Shown in pieces: positions 35,343 through 44,976 of a DNA stretch of 64,000 nucleotides. The DNA is from Glutamicibacter sp. B1 (GTDB lineage Bacteria > Actinomycetota > Actinomycetes > Actinomycetales > Micrococcaceae). The notes beneath the pieces are model-generated. The model was given only the letters and a program-made list of their open reading frames with translations. It was not told the origin of the DNA and made no database searches. Position 1 is the stretch's first letter; every line of letters starts with the position of its first letter. The position numbers were made by a program, and so were the translations under genes. Location: assembly GCF_039602135.1 (NCBI RefSeq), contig NZ_CP125942.1, positions 2,294,001-2,358,000 of the forward strand, given 5' to 3'.

Positions 35343-36572
35343 TTAGATACCTGATGACGTCGGCGGAGCTGGAGGTGCCGAATCCGGACCGTCCGAGCCC
35401 AGCTTGTCGGTATCGATCTTGTTCAGTGCGCGTGCTGCTGCGTCGCGACCACCAAGACCGAAGGCAAGTGCAGCAGCCAGGGCCGCACCAATAACGATTG
35501 CACCGAAGGCCATATTGATAATGGAGTCGGCGATTCCCATGTACTTCAAGCCCATTGCCACGAATAGCGCAATGGCCGTGTAGCGGATGATCTTCGAAGC
35601 AGTGGTGTCACCCATGAACTTGCCGATCACATTGGCAACGACGAAGCCAGCAGCGATGATTGCTGCACCAAAGAGGATCTTGCCACCCAGCGCCAAAATC
35701 TCATTGAGGATATTGGTGATTGCAGGGAAGTTCAGCATCTGAGCTGCCATCACACCAAAGAACAGGACGATCGCAATCTTCACGATGCCGGCAATGATGC
35801 CTGATGCGCTCTTACCTTCTGGAACAACGCCCCAGCTAGCAACAACACGATCAGTTCCAACTCCGTGCAAGGTGGATTCTAGTAGCTGTCCAACAAACTT
35901 GGCGATAAGGAAACCAACTGCCAACAAGACCAGAGCCATGATGACCTGTGGGATGGCCGTGAAGACCAACTGCAGCATCTGCTCGGCAGGCTGTGAAATG
36001 GCAGCGATGCCCAAGACCTGTAGCGCAGAAATTGCGACCACAAGCAGGATCAGAGCAAAAACAATGTTTGCGATGATGTCTACGATCTTCGCCTGGGTTT
36101 CGCGAGACTGCACTTCATCTACTGGTTCGTCCCCTGGTGTCAGCTTGCGCACCAGAGCGCTAAAGTCGACAGTGCTCAAACCCGTAGTCAGCAACTGACG
36201 AACAATGTTGGCGATGACGTAGCCAATGAAGAAGATAAAGCCTGCGCCGATGAGGTTCGGAATGAACGACATGACGCCGCCGAGTAGACCCTGAACCGGC
36301 GAAAGAACTTCTGAAAGCGCAAAAACTTGAAGGATAGCAACGAGGCCAAAGAGCCAAACTATCAGCCCGGCAACCTTGCCCAGAGACTCACCAATTTGAG
36401 CTCCGTCATTTCCCTGTTTCTGCAGGAACTTCACTCTGGTCACTAGTTTGGCTGCAGCCCAACGAACGATGCGCGCTACAAGCCACGTAATGATGAGAAT
36501 GACTAGCGCAATAGCCACTTTTTGTAGCATTGACGCCCAGTCGATGTTGCCTAACACGTTCTCAGTTTGCAT
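35343..36572 (-). CDS. Mechanosensitive-channel-like protein with conserved TM-helix repeats
   Basis: 409 residues from the ATG at 36572 (AAGGAG six bases upstream). At least ten hydrophobic stretches, several of them TM_helix repeats: LQKVAIALVILIITWLVARI, PNLIGAGFIFFIGYVIANIV, QVIMALVLLAVGFLIAKFVG, FGAAIIAAGFVVANVIGKFM, and a glycine-rich end ALAAALAFGLGGRDAAARAL. The family is grouped with small-conductance mechanosensitive channels, but no MscS beta domain is present. Probably a membrane protein acting in osmotic or envelope stress. Confidence 0.8.
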   Translation of the reverse strand: MQTENVLGNIDWASMLQKVAIALVILIITWLVARIVRWAAAKLVTRVKFLQKQGNDGAQIGESLGKVAGLIVWLFGLVAILQVFALSEVLSPVQGLLGGVMSFIPNLIGAGFIFFIGYVIANIVRQLLTTGLSTVDFSALVRKLTPGDEPVDEVQSRETQAKIVDIIANIVFALILLVVAISALQVLGIAAISQPAEQMLQLVFTAIPQVIMALVLLAVGFLIAKFVGQLLESTLHGVGTDRVVASWGVVPEGKSASGIIAGIVKIAIVLFFGVMAAQMLNFPAITNILNEILALGGKILFGAAIIAAGFVVANVIGKFMGDTTASKIIRYTAIALFVAMGLKYMGIADSIINMAFGAIVIGAALAAALAFGLGGRDAAARALNKIDTDKLGSDGPDSAPPAPPTSSGI

Positions 36573-36865
36573 GTCTGCTCCTTCAACGTAGGGACAACTC
36601 GACCCTACGATGAAGGAACGGCACTGACTAGGGCAAAGAGTTGGTTTGCCGGGCTGATTCATTGGAGATAAACAGCTCCAACTACGAAAACCGTTGCTCT
36701 GAGTTAGCTATTCAACGAAAACCAAAGAAAGCGCGCATAAACACTACTGAATCGCAAAATATCTTGAAAGTTCGCAAGCCGTCAATTCCGTTAATTCCCT
36801 TGGAATGACTTGTAGTTTCCACATTTCAACGCTACTCAAAGTGCTCAAGACGAAGTTGTAACTCT

Positions 36866-37297
36866 TTATTCAACTACTTCACTGACAACCGATGCGCCAA
36901 GCTCAACCGTGCGTGAAACCGTGCAGTATTTATCGTGTGAAAGCTTCACAATCCGCTCGACCATACTGGCGGCCTTGCGTCCTTCTTCAGTATCAGGGAA
37001 CTTCAAATCAAACCCGAGGTGAATGTCATCCATGCGGCTGGCGCCATCCTCCGAAAGTTTGTATCCGCTTGCGCGTACATCAAATTTCTCAGGTTCGCTG
37101 CGACGTGTGGTCGCGACATCAACATCAATAGAAGAGCAACCTGCAATGGCAGCAAGCAATAGCTCCACTGGCGTCAACAATCCCTCGCCCTGACCAAATT
37201 CGATGCTGGCCCCAGTTGCGAGACTAGTGGCTGTGTACTTACGTGATTCAGTGCGCTGAACACTAACTTCGCGAATTTCTCGGCTATTTTCACTCAT
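36866..37297 (-). CDS. OsmC family peroxidase-like protein
   Basis: 143 residues. The two conserved cysteines lie in IAGCSSIDV and KYCTVSRT, the peroxidatic pair of OsmC/Ohr proteins. It likely reduces organic hydroperoxides using a cellular thiol, or binds small molecules as some YhfA-type relatives do. It follows the GNAT gene at 37302 by four bases and is probably co-transcribed. Confidence 0.88.
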   Translation of the reverse strand: MSENSREIREVSVQRTESRKYTATSLATGASIEFGQGEGLLTPVELLLAAIAGCSSIDVDVATTRRSEPEKFDVRASGYKLSEDGASRMDDIHLGFDLKFPDTEEGRKAASMVERIVKLSHDKYCTVSRTVELGASVVSEVVE

Positions 37298-37301
37298 GAA
37301 A

Positions 37302-37763
37302 CTATCGTGCCACGTTACGCGCCGATGAGTAGCGATGGCGCATTACAAGCCGTCGAGAAGAATCTTCAAGAGTGTTTGGATCCTTGAAGAATCCGCAAGT
37401 TTGGAAAAATTCAATGGCAAGTAAACTTTGAGCATCCAACTGAACACTAATCTCCGGGTTGCGCTCCGTGATGTGGTTGAGCAGCTCTCTGCCAACGCCC
37501 CGATGACGAGCCTCATGTCGCACCCAAAGGATTCTGATTTCCGAATTGTCCCAAGCGGTAAACCCCAAGATCCGCTTGTCTTGCTCAGCAATTCGCACTT
37601 GCAAAGATTGTGAGTACACTGCTTCCAGAGCTGTGGCCACAGCGTCCAAGTCAGCGGCAGACAAGAAGTCCAATCCACCCTCAACTGAGCTTCGCCAAAC
37701 ATCTAATAGGTCTGGAACTTCTTCAATGCTGGTCCACTCACGAAGAACAACTCGATCTTCCAT
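37302..37763 (-). CDS. GNAT N-acetyltransferase
   Basis: 153 residues from the ATG at 37763, with AGGAAA eight bases before it. Motif A ILWVRHEARHRGVGRELLNH gives the acetyl-CoA loop, followed by VQLDAQSLLAIEFFQTCGF. Substrate unknown. Operon with the OsmC gene. Confidence 0.85.
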   Translation of the reverse strand: MEDRVVLREWTSIEEVPDLLDVWRSSVEGGLDFLSAADLDAVATALEAVYSQSLQVRIAEQDKRILGFTAWDNSEIRILWVRHEARHRGVGRELLNHITERNPEISVQLDAQSLLAIEFFQTCGFFKDPNTLEDSSRRLVMRHRYSSARNVAR

Positions 37764-37890
37764 ATGCTGTTTCCTGCTTTCCAACAACCATCGTCTGCCT
37801 TCGATGGATTACTAACCTGAAGATAGAGTTTACCCAACAACGATTTTCAGGATTCCACGGGAAATCCAAATGTGGAGAGCGCTGTGCCAG

Positions 37891-38688
37891 CTAGCTAGTT
37901 TCGCTCCCGCAAACGGCTAACTCTTTGGCCCAAGCACGGAGTTCACGCTCGACGATTTCTTGCTGTTCAATGTGTACGTTGTGACCAGCGTCGTCAATAA
38001 CCTTGAGATTTAGGTTTGGATAGCGTGATTGAAGCTGCTCTGGATCCTTGAAGCCGGTGACATGATCATTTCGACCACAAACCACTGTTACTGGAAACAT
38101 CAATTGTTCTTTTCGATGCACCGGCAACGGTTCCAGAAAATAGCGCTTGGATAATTTAGCCATCGCCCTCAGATTTGCAGATAAGAGACCGGGCAAAACC
38201 CACCGGGAAAATTCTTCCCAGGCCCACCGCGATTGAATCACGGAAACATCAGTGAAAAGTTCGCGCTCTCGCTTACTCAACGAATTCAACAATTCTTGAT
38301 CTCTGACTGATACTGATTGTCTAGGTAATGTCCGTTGCTCACCTACGGCGTACACTACCGGAGCAATAAGGAACATCCCTCGGACTGCCGGGGCGAATCT
38401 GTCAGCCATTTCTTGGCACAACAGCCCTCCCATCGAATTGCCCAATAACGCGAATGGTCGCTCACCGACGATGGAGGGGATTTCGTTCTCCAGCCAATCA
38501 GCTATCTCGGGCAGCCCGCCAGCGTTCGAAAGCGGTTCTCGATCCCCGAACCCAGGTAAGTCGATGTAATGCCTTTCAAAGACGTCCTTTTCGCCAAGCG
38601 CTGTGTCTAACGGCAGCAGAATTCGGTGATCAACGCCGTTGCCGTGAATCATCAAGAGTGGCAAGCCGCTTCCACGGGTCAGGTTCAT
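37891..38688 (-). CDS. Alpha/beta hydrolase
   Basis: 265 residues. Oxyanion region LLMIHGNGVDHR, nucleophile elbow LLGNSMGGLLCQ, acid in VVCGRNDHVTG and base in DAGHNVHIEQQE, a full catalytic triad. No signal peptide, so cytoplasmic. Substrate cannot be told; the fold suits small esters or C-C bond hydrolases. Confidence 0.87.
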   Translation of the reverse strand: MNLTRGSGLPLLMIHGNGVDHRILLPLDTALGEKDVFERHYIDLPGFGDREPLSNAGGLPEIADWLENEIPSIVGERPFALLGNSMGGLLCQEMADRFAPAVRGMFLIAPVVYAVGEQRTLPRQSVSVRDQELLNSLSKRERELFTDVSVIQSRWAWEEFSRWVLPGLLSANLRAMAKLSKRYFLEPLPVHRKEQLMFPVTVVCGRNDHVTGFKDPEQLQSRYPNLNLKVIDDAGHNVHIEQQEIVERELRAWAKELAVCGSETS

Positions 38689-38829
38689 TTGTGGTGCTCA
38701 ATTCCGTCTTCAAAAATAGTGGGAGCAAGGATTCTATTTCGCTCCGTGCATACGCTCATCGGCTGGTCAAACTTGAAAATGTGAATAAGCACAGCAGATT
38801 TCGACCACGACTCTGCTGCATTTTGGGTC

Positions 38830-39519
38830 CTAGATATCTCCTGCGAGTGCAGGCAAGATGCAAAATTCATTGCCTGAGGGATCCAAAAACACGCGCCAAG
38901 GAACTGTGCCCCATTCATGTTTTAGTTCGATTCCGCCGTGTTCTTGTATGAGATTCAGTATCTGATTGATGTCATCTCCGGCTTCCAGCCGAAGATCAAG
39001 ATGGACTGATGATTTCGCTGCCGATTTGGGAGTTGTTTCGTGAACCAGCATGATCGCTGGGCCAATACCACTAGGATGCGTAATAACTGTTGGCACGGAA
39101 TTCGATCTGTGAAAACCAGTTAGTATGGCCCAAAATTTCGCGTCGCGTTCCGGTTCCGCGCTGTGTACTTCCACAGCAGCCAGCCATGTTGTTCTTGGCG
39201 TTTGGGCTGGGTCACTGGATGTGAAGTATCCTCTGCCGGCAATGTCCACAAGCTCTTCTCGGGCCAGCTTCACACCTTCGACTTCTAGTGCGACACTTTT
39301 GTCAGCCGCATCCAGTACTGGAAAGACGCGTTGCGCATGCGGTTCGGGATTACCGACCAACGGAAAACAAAGATCTAAATACCGCTCCGGGGAGAACCGC
39401 AGTCTGGTTTCAAATCCGCCTTCGTTGTCAGTGAGGGTTTCAGAACTTAATAACTTTTCCCAATATTTGCCGTGCTCGTGTGGCATTTTGGCATCAAAGA
39501 CCAGATTCTCCCAGAACAT
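38830..39519 (-). CDS. VOC (glyoxalase-fold) protein, two-domain
   Basis: 229 residues with two betaalphabetabetabeta modules: an N-terminal one (WENLVFDAKMPHEHGKYWEK) and a C-terminal one (WLAAVEVHSAEPERDAKFW; FLDPSGNEFCIL). The closing E in EFCIL and H in VEVHS fit VOC metal or ligand sites. Related to antibiotic-binding and glyoxalase proteins; actual ligand unknown. Confidence 0.8.
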   Translation of the reverse strand: MFWENLVFDAKMPHEHGKYWEKLLSSETLTDNEGGFETRLRFSPERYLDLCFPLVGNPEPHAQRVFPVLDAADKSVALEVEGVKLAREELVDIAGRGYFTSSDPAQTPRTTWLAAVEVHSAEPERDAKFWAILTGFHRSNSVPTVITHPSGIGPAIMLVHETTPKSAAKSSVHLDLRLEAGDDINQILNLIQEHGGIELKHEWGTVPWRVFLDPSGNEFCILPALAGDI

Positions 39520-39569
39520 CTATCCTCGTTCTCGTTGTTCATCGTCAGCACTCGCTCTTCAAGTGAAGT

Positions 39570-39608
39570 AAGAACCCACCACAACCCCTAATGACGTGGT
39601 GGGTTCTT
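39570..39608 (-). terminator. Terminator of the PEP-mutase-family gene
   Basis: AAGAACCCACCAC pairs exactly with GTGGTGGGTTCTT. It follows the stop at 39631 on the minus strand. Confidence 0.8.
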
Positions 39609-39630
39609 CGTGTGTGAAAAGTTTTTGCAG

Positions 39631-40398
39631 CTACTTCTGCTGCCAAGCAGCCAACTGTTGAGTGGAGACTTCGGCCAACCATTTTTGCCACAGCGGACCA
39701 AAACTAACCCGCCGCACTCCAAGTTCACGCAAGGCCGATAAGTCCCCTGCCGGGTGAGCCGTGACCGGGTGGGCCGTGACATTCACCGGAACCGTGACTG
39801 CCTGGACGGCTTGCTGGACTTGGTCAGAGGTAGAGAGAGCCACAGGATAGACACTGCGTGCTCCAGCTTCTTCAAGCAACTTGATTCGAGCGATAGTCTC
39901 GGCCAACGGATCTGCAAAATGATCCGTCAGTTTCATGGTGTCGGTACGTCCGTTGATCACAAAGTCCACTCCGGCTGCATCAGCCGCTTCGCGCACTCCA
40001 TGGATGTAGTCTGCGTGTTCCTGACGATCTCGTACTCGCCGGCCTTCCTTGTGCACCACATCTTCAATATTGACGCCAACTGCCCCGGCAGCGAAGACTC
40101 GTTCAAACAACTCCTGAGGGCTAAGGCCGTACCCGGATTCAACATCCGCACTTACTGGGACCTCTACGGCAGAGGTGATGCGCTGTACGACGGCAAGGTA
40201 GTCAGAGAATTCCATGTTTTCCCCGTCCGCACTTCCAATGGAGTCGGCCACAGGGTGGCTTCCGATTGTCAGACTCGCGAATCCAGCGTCAGCTGCCAAT
40301 GATGCGCTGAAGGTATCCCAGACTGTGGGCATCACCAAAAGATCACCGGATTCGTGCTGCTTCGCCAGTAATTGGGCGCGTGCTTGATATAGCGACAA
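39631..40398 (-). CDS. Isocitrate lyase / PEP mutase family protein
   Basis: 255 residues from a TTG with AGGAGG six bases before it. The barrel signatures are MPTVWDTFSASLAADAGFAS, VPVSADVESGYG (Mg2+ ligand Asp and Glu) and GVNIEDVVH, then FVINGRTDT. The isocitrate-lyase signature KKCGH is absent, so it is more like a PEP mutase/oxaloacetase or 2-methylisocitrate-lyase-like member. Exact reaction uncertain. Confidence 0.85.
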   Translation of the reverse strand: MSLYQARAQLLAKQHESGDLLVMPTVWDTFSASLAADAGFASLTIGSHPVADSIGSADGENMEFSDYLAVVQRITSAVEVPVSADVESGYGLSPQELFERVFAAGAVGVNIEDVVHKEGRRVRDRQEHADYIHGVREAADAAGVDFVINGRTDTMKLTDHFADPLAETIARIKLLEEAGARSVYPVALSTSDQVQQAVQAVTVPVNVTAHPVTAHPAGDLSALRELGVRRVSFGPLWQKWLAEVSTQQLAAWQQK

Positions 40399-40496
40399 AG
40401 TTGCCTCCTGAAGTAAGTGGTTCTAGCCCAGTCTACGAAGTCCGGTCCGCCTGCCAATAGACCCCTCAATGATTTTCAGCGTACATCCGGGGACTT

Positions 40497-40970
40497 CTAT
40501 TCAGACAGCGCCTTGACCATGATCAAGCAGGGTGTCCCTTCTCCCCATAATTCGGTCTCTTCCATGGCTAGGAATCCCACTTTTTCGTAAAATTTCCTCG
40601 TTTTTTCATAGCCGGTATCAGGATGCGAGGGACCGAGTGTTTTCACCTGCATAAGTTTCACGCCCTCGGCGAGCGCCGCACGTTCGATTGCTGAGATGAG
40701 TTCGCTGCCGACTCCTTTTCCATGCTGACTCCGTTCTACGACAAGCAGGTGAATCTCAACGGCCCACGGATAATGACGGTCAATCAAGCCCACCCCGAGA
40801 ACATGATTTCCGCTGTCTCTTACAGCCCAAGTTTCCATGCTCCGAGCTGACTGTATGTACTCCTCGTTAGATTCGGGCTGTGCAAACCACTCCGGCACGC
40901 TAGCTATGAGCCTGGCAACTTCGTCTGGCAGGGACGCTTCTCGATGGGCCATGAATTCTTTGGCAGTCAT
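40497..40970 (-). CDS. GNAT N-acetyltransferase
   Basis: 157 residues. IHLLVVERSQHGKGVGSELI carries the acetyl-CoA loop, and TGYEKTRKFYEKVGFLAMEE the C-terminal strand. Directly adjacent (no gap) to the preceding GNAT gene, so both come from one mRNA. Substrate unknown. Confidence 0.88.
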   Translation of the reverse strand: MTAKEFMAHREASLPDEVARLIASVPEWFAQPESNEEYIQSARSMETWAVRDSGNHVLGVGLIDRHYPWAVEIHLLVVERSQHGKGVGSELISAIERAALAEGVKLMQVKTLGPSHPDTGYEKTRKFYEKVGFLAMEETELWGEGTPCLIMVKALSE

Positions 40971-41429
40971 CTAGAGAGTCTCCATATTCTGGTGGTCGAA
41001 TGAAGCGTCTTGATTTTCGTTCGTGCCCAGAGGGTTCAAGACGTAGACCAGAGATTCGTCTCTTCCTCTGATCGGTTCCCCAGCCAGTGCTCTGCGTTCA
41101 GCAAACACAAATCCAGATTTTTCCAATACGCGAATGGATGCAGTATTTCTGGGATCACAGGTTGCTTCTACCGTGTTGAGTCCGAGCCTTTCTTTGCCCA
41201 CTGTAATCAGCAACTGGGCCACCTCGGTGGCAAGACCTTGTCCCCAATACTCGGGGTTCAGGGTATACCCCAACTCCCCGACGCCGTGGATCTCATCGGT
41301 GACCCAAATTGAGGTCGAGCCAATGACCTTTCCGGAGAACAGTACCGCTGCCATTACGCGCCCTACTCGCGCATCCATCGCATCGGTGAGAAACGCTTCG
41401 GTTTCAGCCAGACTATTTGGCCCCCACAA
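40971..41429 (-). CDS. GNAT N-acetyltransferase (RimJ/RimL type) with no regular start codon
   Basis: 152 residues from the first TTG, but homology clearly extends upstream: the same frame reads PRVDLTSFQLTDLEAVHTYT and SNPEVCRYSLW back to a stop near 41634, with no ATG, GTG or TTG before the domain start. A good ribosome site (GAAGGGAA) lies seven bases before an ATC at 41570, where a start would be expected. Motif A is ELGYTLNPEYWGQGLATEVA. Either ATC is used or the start was lost by mutation. Confidence 0.78.
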   Translation of the reverse strand: MWGPNSLAETEAFLTDAMDARVGRVMAAVLFSGKVIGSTSIWVTDEIHGVGELGYTLNPEYWGQGLATEVAQLLITVGKERLGLNTVEATCDPRNTASIRVLEKSGFVFAERRALAGEPIRGRDESLVYVLNPLGTNENQDASFDHQNMETL

Positions 41430-41777
41430 CGAATAGCGACAAACCTCAGGATTTGAGGTGTAGGTGTGAACTGCTTCAAGGTCGGTGAGTTGAAAACTGG
41501 TTAGATCGACTCTTGGACCGGTAGCGATGATTTGTCGTGACGCGCTCTGCTCCGAAGTCTTGGGGTTGATGGCACTTTCCCTTCGTTTCCATAGCCTTTG
41601 TGGAAGGGGCGCGTAAAGCTGTTTCGAAACTTAAGCACGGACCCTAACTGATTCCACAGCATACCCGTGAGGATATTTCGGAGCTATTAAGCGCATTTGA
41701 GTTTCTGAGATCTTTTTGGAATCGTGGCACCCGCATGCCCTGAACTTGGTATGTCCGCAACCGGAAGGAGAGCCACC

Positions 41778-42074
41778 GTGCTCGCACTGACCGATCAAGC
41801 AGCATCCATTGTGACCGCCATCGTCACTAACCAGTCCGAAGCCGAATCTGCAGGACTACGCATTCACCAGGCCGACAAGACCGAGGCATCCCAGGAAGCC
41901 GCTTTTGCTATTCAGATCGTTCCGCAGCCAGAAGAAACCGACACCGTCGTTTCTAGCGAGGGCAGCCCAGTCTACCTCGATGAGCTCGTGGCCGATGAAC
42001 TAGATGACAAGATTTTGGATGCGGCCGTCGATGAACAGGGTGGCGTCAGCTTTCAAGTTCTCGTCCAGAACTAA
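41778..42074 (+). CDS. HesB-like (A-type carrier-like) protein
   Basis: 98 residues from the GTG at 41778, with GGAAGGAG seven bases before it; the in-frame codon at 41724 is too far upstream. LTDQAASIVTAIVTNQSEAE and AGLRIHQADK fit the HesB-like fold. The three cysteines used by IscA/ErpA for Fe-S binding are missing here, so it is not a classical Fe-S carrier. Confidence 0.75.
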   Translation: MLALTDQAASIVTAIVTNQSEAESAGLRIHQADKTEASQEAAFAIQIVPQPEETDTVVSSEGSPVYLDELVADELDDKILDAAVDEQGGVSFQVLVQN

Positions 42075-42102
42075 TTGTTCAGATTAGAACCCCACAGTCT
42101 TT

Positions 42103-42138
42103 GATTGGAAGCCGCCATGCTTATGGCGGCTTCCAATC
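42103..42138 (+). terminator. Terminator after HesB-like gene
   Basis: GATTGGAAGCCGCCAT and ATGGCGGCTTCCAATC form a perfect 16-bp stem with the loop GCTT, followed by GTTTAG. Confidence 0.88.
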
Positions 42139-42209
42139 GTTTAGGCCACGTCTAGACTCTGACATTGCCATGATTCGCGCATTGGGGTGATCCGGTAAAG
42201 AATGATTTC

Positions 42210-43322
42210 ATGCCTTTTGCTGATCAACTCATTGGTAGCGACGTCGCCGAACAGCTAGTTCGAGAACTACACGACGTGGCCCCAGATAATTCTCTGTCTG
42301 CTCTCAAAGCTGCGGCGGACAACCTTGAGCCACTGAGTTTACGGGAGCGTTCTGATTCCCTGCGTGATGGACTCTTAGCCGACTTCCCTGAGAACTATGA
42401 TCAGTTAGCCACGGCCATCAAGGCAGCCGAAGCTTCGCCGTCCTTCACCGGCTGGATGATGTGGCCGGTCACCTCAGCGTTGGCCACACGGGCAGTCAGT
42501 GAGAATACGCAGGATGCGTTCAACGATGCCATGGCGATGATGGGTACGTTGACCCCGCGACTGACCTCCGAATTTGCAATACGAGTCCTGCTAAATCATG
42601 ACCTTGAGGCTGCGTCGCGATTCGTTCAGGAATGGACTCACTCCGACGACGAGCACGTTAGACGCTTAGCCAGTGAAGGAACTCGTCCCTATCTCCCATG
42701 GGCTATTCGAGTCCCGAAAATTATCAAAAACCCGGCGTGGACCATTCCCATTTTGGATGCGTTATACCGAGATTCAAGCGAATATGTTCGCCGTTCGGTT
42801 TCGAATCATCTCAATGATCTCAGCCGAAACGAGCCAGAACTTGTCCTGCAAACTGCGCGGCGTTGGTTGCAGGATCCTGCACCTTCAACCATGTCAGTGG
42901 TGAAGCATGGACTTCGGACGCTCATCAAACGAGGCAACCCACAGGCCCTGGCACTGCTAGGGTTCGGTACCCCGACCGTTGAGATCGACGGACCATACGT
43001 GAGCAATACCCAGGTTGAGTGGGGTGCAGAAGTCAGCTTCACCGCCTCGGTACGTAATACCGGTAGCGAAGCAATGCCCCTAGCCATTGACTACGTCCTG
43101 CACCATCAAAAGGCCAACGGGTCCAGAACTGCGAAGGTTTTTAAGCTCACCACCCGCACGCTGGAACCAGACGAGACGTTGAAAATCGAACGAGCACATT
43201 CGTTCAGAGCCATCACCACGCGACGCTACTACCCCGGCACTCACTCAGTAGCGCTACAAGTTAATGGTTTGCCTACCGAGGAAACCGACTTTGAACTATT
43301 AGCTGAATCAACCGGTTCCTAG
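42210..43322 (+). CDS. DNA alkylation repair protein (AlkC/AlkD-like)
   Basis: 370 residues. HEAT-like helical repeats in the middle (ATRAVSENTQDAFNDAMAMM, EWTHSDDEHVRRLASEGTRP, RRSVSNHLNDLSRNEPELVL) match the DNA alkylation repair glycosylase family, and a C-terminal beta domain (ISFTAS-type; VEWGAEVSFTASVRNTGSEA) is typical of AlkC. It would excise alkylated bases. Start ATG at 42210. Confidence 0.85.
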   Translation: MPFADQLIGSDVAEQLVRELHDVAPDNSLSALKAAADNLEPLSLRERSDSLRDGLLADFPENYDQLATAIKAAEASPSFTGWMMWPVTSALATRAVSENTQDAFNDAMAMMGTLTPRLTSEFAIRVLLNHDLEAASRFVQEWTHSDDEHVRRLASEGTRPYLPWAIRVPKIIKNPAWTIPILDALYRDSSEYVRRSVSNHLNDLSRNEPELVLQTARRWLQDPAPSTMSVVKHGLRTLIKRGNPQALALLGFGTPTVEIDGPYVSNTQVEWGAEVSFTASVRNTGSEAMPLAIDYVLHHQKANGSRTAKVFKLTTRTLEPDETLKIERAHSFRAITTRRYYPGTHSVALQVNGLPTEETDFELLAESTGS

Positions 43323-43446
43323 GATCATCACCGAACCCTTTTCTTAGATAGCACCACCAATTCCCAGACAGAGAATTGTCCACTGGATCTCTTGTTTTTT
43401 GGCGTCTTGTGGGCGATGGTTCAACTAAGGATCAAAGGAGCGAACC

Positions 43447-44037
43447 ATGAGAATGGACGCAGCACCTCGAAATGATTGGGCCACCATCCCCAACGCGATA
43501 ACGTTGCTGCGCTTGTTTCTAGTCATCCCGATCTGCACTTACCTGGTCTCCGACACCCGCCCAACACTAACCGCTATTCTCCTGTTAGCTTTCGGCCTCA
43601 GTGACTGGGTGGACGGGTTCATTGCACGTAAATTTGGTCAGGTCTCGAAACTTGGAATCCTGTTGGATCCGGTTGCTGACCGACTTGGAATCGTGGCTAT
43701 CGCAGTGGCTCTCGTTGTCGGAGGCATGATTCCTTGGTGGATCGGAGTGGTCATTTTCTTAACCGATCTGATCTTGCTTTGTACCTATTTCCTCTTGCGT
43801 TTAGCTGAGCCACCAGCTTCATCGCGGCTAGGTAAGTTTCGCACAGCCTTCATCATGTTGGGTCTGGCCTGTGTAGCCTTCGGGAGAATCGAACAGCTCT
43901 CCATGCTCTACCAACCAGGCATTTATATCCTTTACGCTGGAGCTCTTTTACACATCGTGGTGGGATTCAGTTACTTTCACTTCATGCGCGGTGAAGCTAG
44001 AGATTCAGCCTCAACGCGTGGGGACGTCGCTACCTGA
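43447..44037 (+). CDS. CDP-alcohol phosphatidyltransferase family protein
   Basis: 196 residues, membrane. The signature is SDWVDGFIARKFGQ followed by LGILLDPVADRLG, matching DG-x2-AR-x8-G-x3-D-x3-D of the catalytic site. It transfers a phosphatidyl group from CDP-diacylglycerol to an alcohol. Acceptor (glycerol phosphate, inositol phosphate) cannot be decided; the length and start AIPNAITLLRL-like sequence resemble PgsA. AGGAG lies before the ATG. Confidence 0.88.
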   Translation: MRMDAAPRNDWATIPNAITLLRLFLVIPICTYLVSDTRPTLTAILLLAFGLSDWVDGFIARKFGQVSKLGILLDPVADRLGIVAIAVALVVGGMIPWWIGVVIFLTDLILLCTYFLLRLAEPPASSRLGKFRTAFIMLGLACVAFGRIEQLSMLYQPGIYILYAGALLHIVVGFSYFHFMRGEARDSASTRGDVAT

Positions 44038-44177
44038 AGAGCTTCCTGACTCTTGTACGGCTACTGGTAGTTTGAAATCCAAGTCTCAAAAGCAAGGAAT
44101 CGCGCGTTTCTAAGGCTCAGAGATTGTTACTTGAACTAGCGCTCAATGTGTCCAACGTGCACGATGCGTGCGTGCGT

Positions 44178-44684
44178 CTATTCTCCAGCGTAGAGAATCA
44201 GCTCGCGACTTTTCGGTTTCCAAAGTCCAGCCCGCTGAGCGGTGAACTCCTTTTGTAGCGTAGATCCCAGATCGTCAAGCGCATGGATGTATTCGGGAAC
44301 GATCTCTCTAGGAAGCCGTAAACCCATGGTTAGATGCGGCGTCCATCGAGGTCCCCGCCCATGAATATTCAATGCGCTGAGTTCCCGTGCAGCGATTTCC
44401 AGCTCATCAGTTGTTTCCAACAACCACGCAACAGTCTGTTTACGTTTGGTGCCGAATACTACGGTTCCGACTCGTTGAAAAGTTGCCGGTATCACCGGTG
44501 GCAGAAGCTGTGCAGCATGCGCAATAACATCGTCGGAAAGCTCTGGAGCAAAGGTAATGCTGATGTGTGGTTCTTGGTGCTGGATGGGAAATCCGCGCGA
44601 AGCCAACTCTGCAAAGATCTCGCGAATCGTTTGTTCTTCGCACGGCTTCAAATACAACAGAATGTTTTGCGGCGATCGGCTCAT
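44178..44684 (-). CDS. 2'-5' RNA ligase family protein (2H phosphoesterase)
   Basis: 168 residues. The two H-x-T/S motifs are HISITFAP and HLTMGLRL, the active site of 2H phosphoesterases. Family members open 2',3'-cyclic phosphates or 2'-5' bonds. Convergent with the phosphatidyltransferase. Start ATG at 44684. Confidence 0.85.
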   Translation of the reverse strand: MSRSPQNILLYLKPCEEQTIREIFAELASRGFPIQHQEPHISITFAPELSDDVIAHAAQLLPPVIPATFQRVGTVVFGTKRKQTVAWLLETTDELEIAARELSALNIHGRGPRWTPHLTMGLRLPREIVPEYIHALDDLGSTLQKEFTAQRAGLWKPKSRELILYAGE

Positions 44685-44976
44685 ACCTCACCATCCTGCT
44701 ACAGACTGACTGAGCACGTCATCAATCCGTTCACCTGTGTCCAAAGAATCATCTTGGGCAGCGCCAACAACTTGGCGATCAACACCCTCAAACGGGGTAC
44801 TCATGTATTGACGTTAACAATCAATGGCTCTGTCACAGGACTATCAATCATCCGCCTTTGCTGTTGACGCGTGTGCCAGAGAAGGACAGGATGAGCTGTG
44901 AGAGTTACATTGCGCGAAAAAGCAGGCCCGACGTTTTCTTGGAAACTCAACCGACTACCGATGGGGCACTCCAGGC

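Noticed and set aside
36573..36865. Intergenic stretch upstream of the channel-like gene
   Set aside because: Searched for a small gene or RNA structure; no convincing hairpin or coding frame, only the promoter region.
44685..44976. Gap between the 2'-5' ligase and hydrolase genes
   Set aside because: Short frames only; no start with a ribosome site and no conserved motif.
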